The translations under genes were made by a program, and so were the position numbers. A stretch of 64,000 nucleotides of DNA from assembly GCF_020042285.1 (NCBI RefSeq), contig NZ_CP083388.1, positions 2,258,001 to 2,322,000 of the forward strand, given 5' to 3'. The notes under the pieces were generated by a model that saw only the letters and a program-made list of their open reading frames with translations, did no database searches and was not told the origin of the DNA. This document shows, piece after piece, positions 62,142-64,000 of the stretch; the stretch's first letter is position 1, and each line of letters opens with the position of its first letter. The DNA is from Ferruginibacter albus (GTDB lineage Bacteria; Bacteroidota; Bacteroidia; Chitinophagales; Chitinophagaceae).

Positions 62142-64000
62142 CTAGAAAATATATTTCAATCCCAATTGCAATCCCCAGGTTGTATTGGTAGATAAAGTAT
62201 TGGTAAATGTTTTATTGATCAGCGCACCTTGATAAGTCGCTAATTGATAATAAGGAACACCTGCTGTTACTTTATTCAATATTAAAGGATTGGTATTGAT
62301 GACAGTTTGCTGAATTCCCCAATGACTGTTTAATAAATTCAACAAATTGTTGATGCTGGCGTTAAACTGCAATGTATTTTTTCTTCCTCCGATATTGGTA
62401 AAAATATCCTGCAGGAAACTAAAATCAACTCGGTGATAAAAAGGCATTGTGGCTCCATATCTTTTAACCACTTCTCCTTTATGCTGGCTCAAATAAGGAT
62501 CCTGTGCCACATATTGCATAAATGCATCCGATTGTTGTTGTGCTGTATAGGTAACCGTATTACCATTCTTTATATCAACAAAATTTATTTCAGAAGCGTT
62601 TTTAGGAACATATATCAGATCAGAAGTGGTGGCTCCATCATTATTCAGATCACCGTTATAAGTGTAGGAATATCTTGGAGAAAGCGTGGTTCCTACAAAA
62701 CCATAAGCCGAGCCTTCGTAATAGAACGTAAATGTAGATGCTAAATGTTTTAAATATTCTTTTCTATAAGAAAAGGTTGCCACTATACGATGCGGTACTG
62801 CAAAAGAAGAATAAGAAAGATTTTGATCGTTCAGGTTACCCGGCATTGCATTAGCACTCCATATAGAAGCAGCCTGGCTTCCGGGATTTGCAGACAGATC
62901 TTTTGCAATGGTATAGGTATAAGATAAAGATGCGTAAAATCCTTTTGTAAAGGTTTTAGCTAACAGTGCCGTATATACGCAGGAATAGCCCAGACTGGCA
63001 TTTTCCAATATGATCGCCTGCGTAACCTTCCCGGGATACAATGTTCTGGCATTGGCAGAAGAGAATCTTCCTCGTACATCATTAGGTGCAACATTCACAA
63101 CAGTATCAAAAGGCTGTTGCGTTGCATTGCGTAAGAATGGGTCGTTAATATTTTTAGTGATCAATGCTTCGCCGGAAACAGTCCATCCTTTTCCTAATTG
63201 TTTTTCAACAGCCAGGTCTAAACGCCATACTTGCGGAAATTTAAAATTAGGATCGATCAATGCAAAGCTTGACGGTGCTACTGTTCCTGCTTTTGTAGGG
63301 AATAAGCTTGGGTCAAGCGAATTGTTATAAAACGGATTGTATGCATGAGGATCGGGGTTAAATTTAAATTGCGACATATCTGCATTGGCAGCAACAATAG
63401 AAGTACCAAAAGTGTACATCCCGCTTGAGCTAGGCACATTGGTAAGAAATACAAAAGGAATTCTTCCTGTAAAAATACCCACACCTCCGCGTACGATCAG
63501 GCTTTTATCTCCTTTAACATCCCAACGAAATCCCACCCGTGGAGAAAGCAAAGGAGTAGCATTGGGCCATTTGCCTCCATTATAGCTGACCTTGCTTCCA
63601 TCAGCTGCATAAAATTGTAAAGCAGTAATAGCAGGATTTTCCAATGGTGCCTCCGGATAAATAGGCTCATCTACACGCAAGCCCATCGTCAATTTTAACT
63701 TGTTCTGAATATTCACTTCATCCTGTACATAAAATCCTAATTGTGCTGTTTTTAAATTAGCAGAGAATACTGCGTCCTGACTGGGAACCAAAGAATAATT
63801 TATAGAGAAAGCTCTTGGTGCTGCATTGGTAATAAAATCATTCAAAGAATTATAAACATAGTACCCTTGTGACCCAGCCATGAACATATTACCCACTTTC
63901 TGGTATTCAAAGTTTATACCGGCTGTAAAAGTATGCTTGCCTTTAAAGTAACTGAAATTATCAGTAACGGTATATACATCATTGACCACCTGGTTATTGT
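62142..64000 (-). CDS. TonB-dependent receptor, Oar-like (5' part beyond the window)
   Basis: At least 619 residues of a large outer-membrane barrel are seen; the frame stays open through the window edge, so the plug and any carboxypeptidase-like N-terminal domain are missing. Barrel strands such as HTFTAGINFEYQKVGN, LGFYVQDEVNIQNKLKLTMGLRVD and LSPRVGFRWDVKGDKSLIVRGGVGIF are typical of Oar/TonB-dependent proteins, and it ends in a strand with a final Phe (LGLKYIF). Not paired with SusD in view. The substrate is unknown. A terminator follows. Confidence 0.88.
   Translation of the reverse strand, partial: NNQVVNDVYTVTDNFSYFKGKHTFTAGINFEYQKVGNMFMAGSQGYYVYNSLNDFITNAAPRAFSINYSLVPSQDAVFSANLKTAQLGFYVQDEVNIQNKLKLTMGLRVDEPIYPEAPLENPAITALQFYAADGSKVSYNGGKWPNATPLLSPRVGFRWDVKGDKSLIVRGGVGIFTGRIPFVFLTNVPSSSGMYTFGTSIVAANADMSQFKFNPDPHAYNPFYNNSLDPSLFPTKAGTVAPSSFALIDPNFKFPQVWRLDLAVEKQLGKGWTVSGEALITKNINDPFLRNATQQPFDTVVNVAPNDVRGRFSSANARTLYPGKVTQAIILENASLGYSCVYTALLAKTFTKGFYASLSYTYTIAKDLSANPGSQAASIWSANAMPGNLNDQNLSYSSFAVPHRIVATFSYRKEYLKHLASTFTFYYEGSAYGFVGTTLSPRYSYTYNGDLNNDGATTSDLIYVPKNASEINFVDIKNGNTVTYTAQQQSDAFMQYVAQDPYLSQHKGEVVKRYGATMPFYHRVDFSFLQDIFTNIGGRKNTLQFNASINNLLNLLNSHWGIQQTVINTNPLILNKVTAGVPYYQLATYQGALINKTFTNTLSTNTTWGLQLGLKYIF

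Overview
The window looks like chromosome of a Bacteroidota bacterium, most likely family Chitinophagaceae. It is AT-rich. Promoters match the Bacteroidota form, TTTG or TTG, about 20 bp, then TAnnTTTG, often running on into GCGCCGCC. Three secreted proteins end in type IX secretion (T9SS) sorting domains. A GldI-like FKBP lipoprotein sits beside a DHH phosphoesterase and ndk, and recF is followed by a DUF721/DciA gene. The exact genus cannot be fixed from the sequence alone. No rRNA, tRNA, insertion sequence or CRISPR array was seen.

Layout. 0-6.4 kb: a 50-aa conserved small protein, two alpha/beta hydrolases, and a five-gene SRPBCC/ArsR operon with paired palindromic operators built into its promoter. 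6.4-14.2 kb: malate dehydrogenase, several exported unknowns, a zinc-free sirtuin, an EVE-domain protein, a glycosyltransferase and two membrane proteins. 14.2-23 kb: an orphan LutA-like subunit, pdhA-TPR-ribH, a three-gene exported operon of unknown function, recF and dciA. 23-30 kb: a peptide-ABC permease, a MauE/DoxX-type protein, DUF1599, folP, a DNA glycosylase, the FKBP lipoprotein, nrnA and ndk. 31-43 kb: a pectin-utilisation group (PL9 lyase, CE8 pectinesterase, GH43, carbohydrate esterase) with a PorG-like barrel, interrupted by TraB/GumN and UbiD genes and lacking SusC/SusD. 43-54.5 kb: an ABC ATPase with one eroded P-loop, a large T9SS adhesin-like protein, and an accessory stretch of small exported or lipoprotein genes in mixed orientation with dispersed hairpin repeats. 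It includes a signal peptidase I homologue that has lost both catalytic residues. 54.6-61.8 kb: an oxidative-stress block (oxyR, katG, two DsbA-like proteins, a peroxiredoxin, dps). The right edge cuts a TonB-dependent receptor.

The clearest regulatory logic is at two places. The SRPBCC/ArsR operon has two 7-bp-arm palindromes, one filling the -33/-7 spacer and one covering the transcription start, which is a textbook autorepressor layout. Between oxyR and katG, a perfect ATAGnTnnnAnCTAT OxyR half-site lies just upstream of a perfect katG promoter, and OxyR keeps Cys199 and Cys208. At least four families of intergenic repeats are scattered through the window. In one, the hairpin arms have changed together between copies, which argues that the folded structure is kept.

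Several starts were moved downstream because the longest reading frame would begin inside its own promoter (pdhA, ubiD, nrnA, katG, the T9SS adhesin). Function calls rest on motif recognition by eye. No database search was possible.
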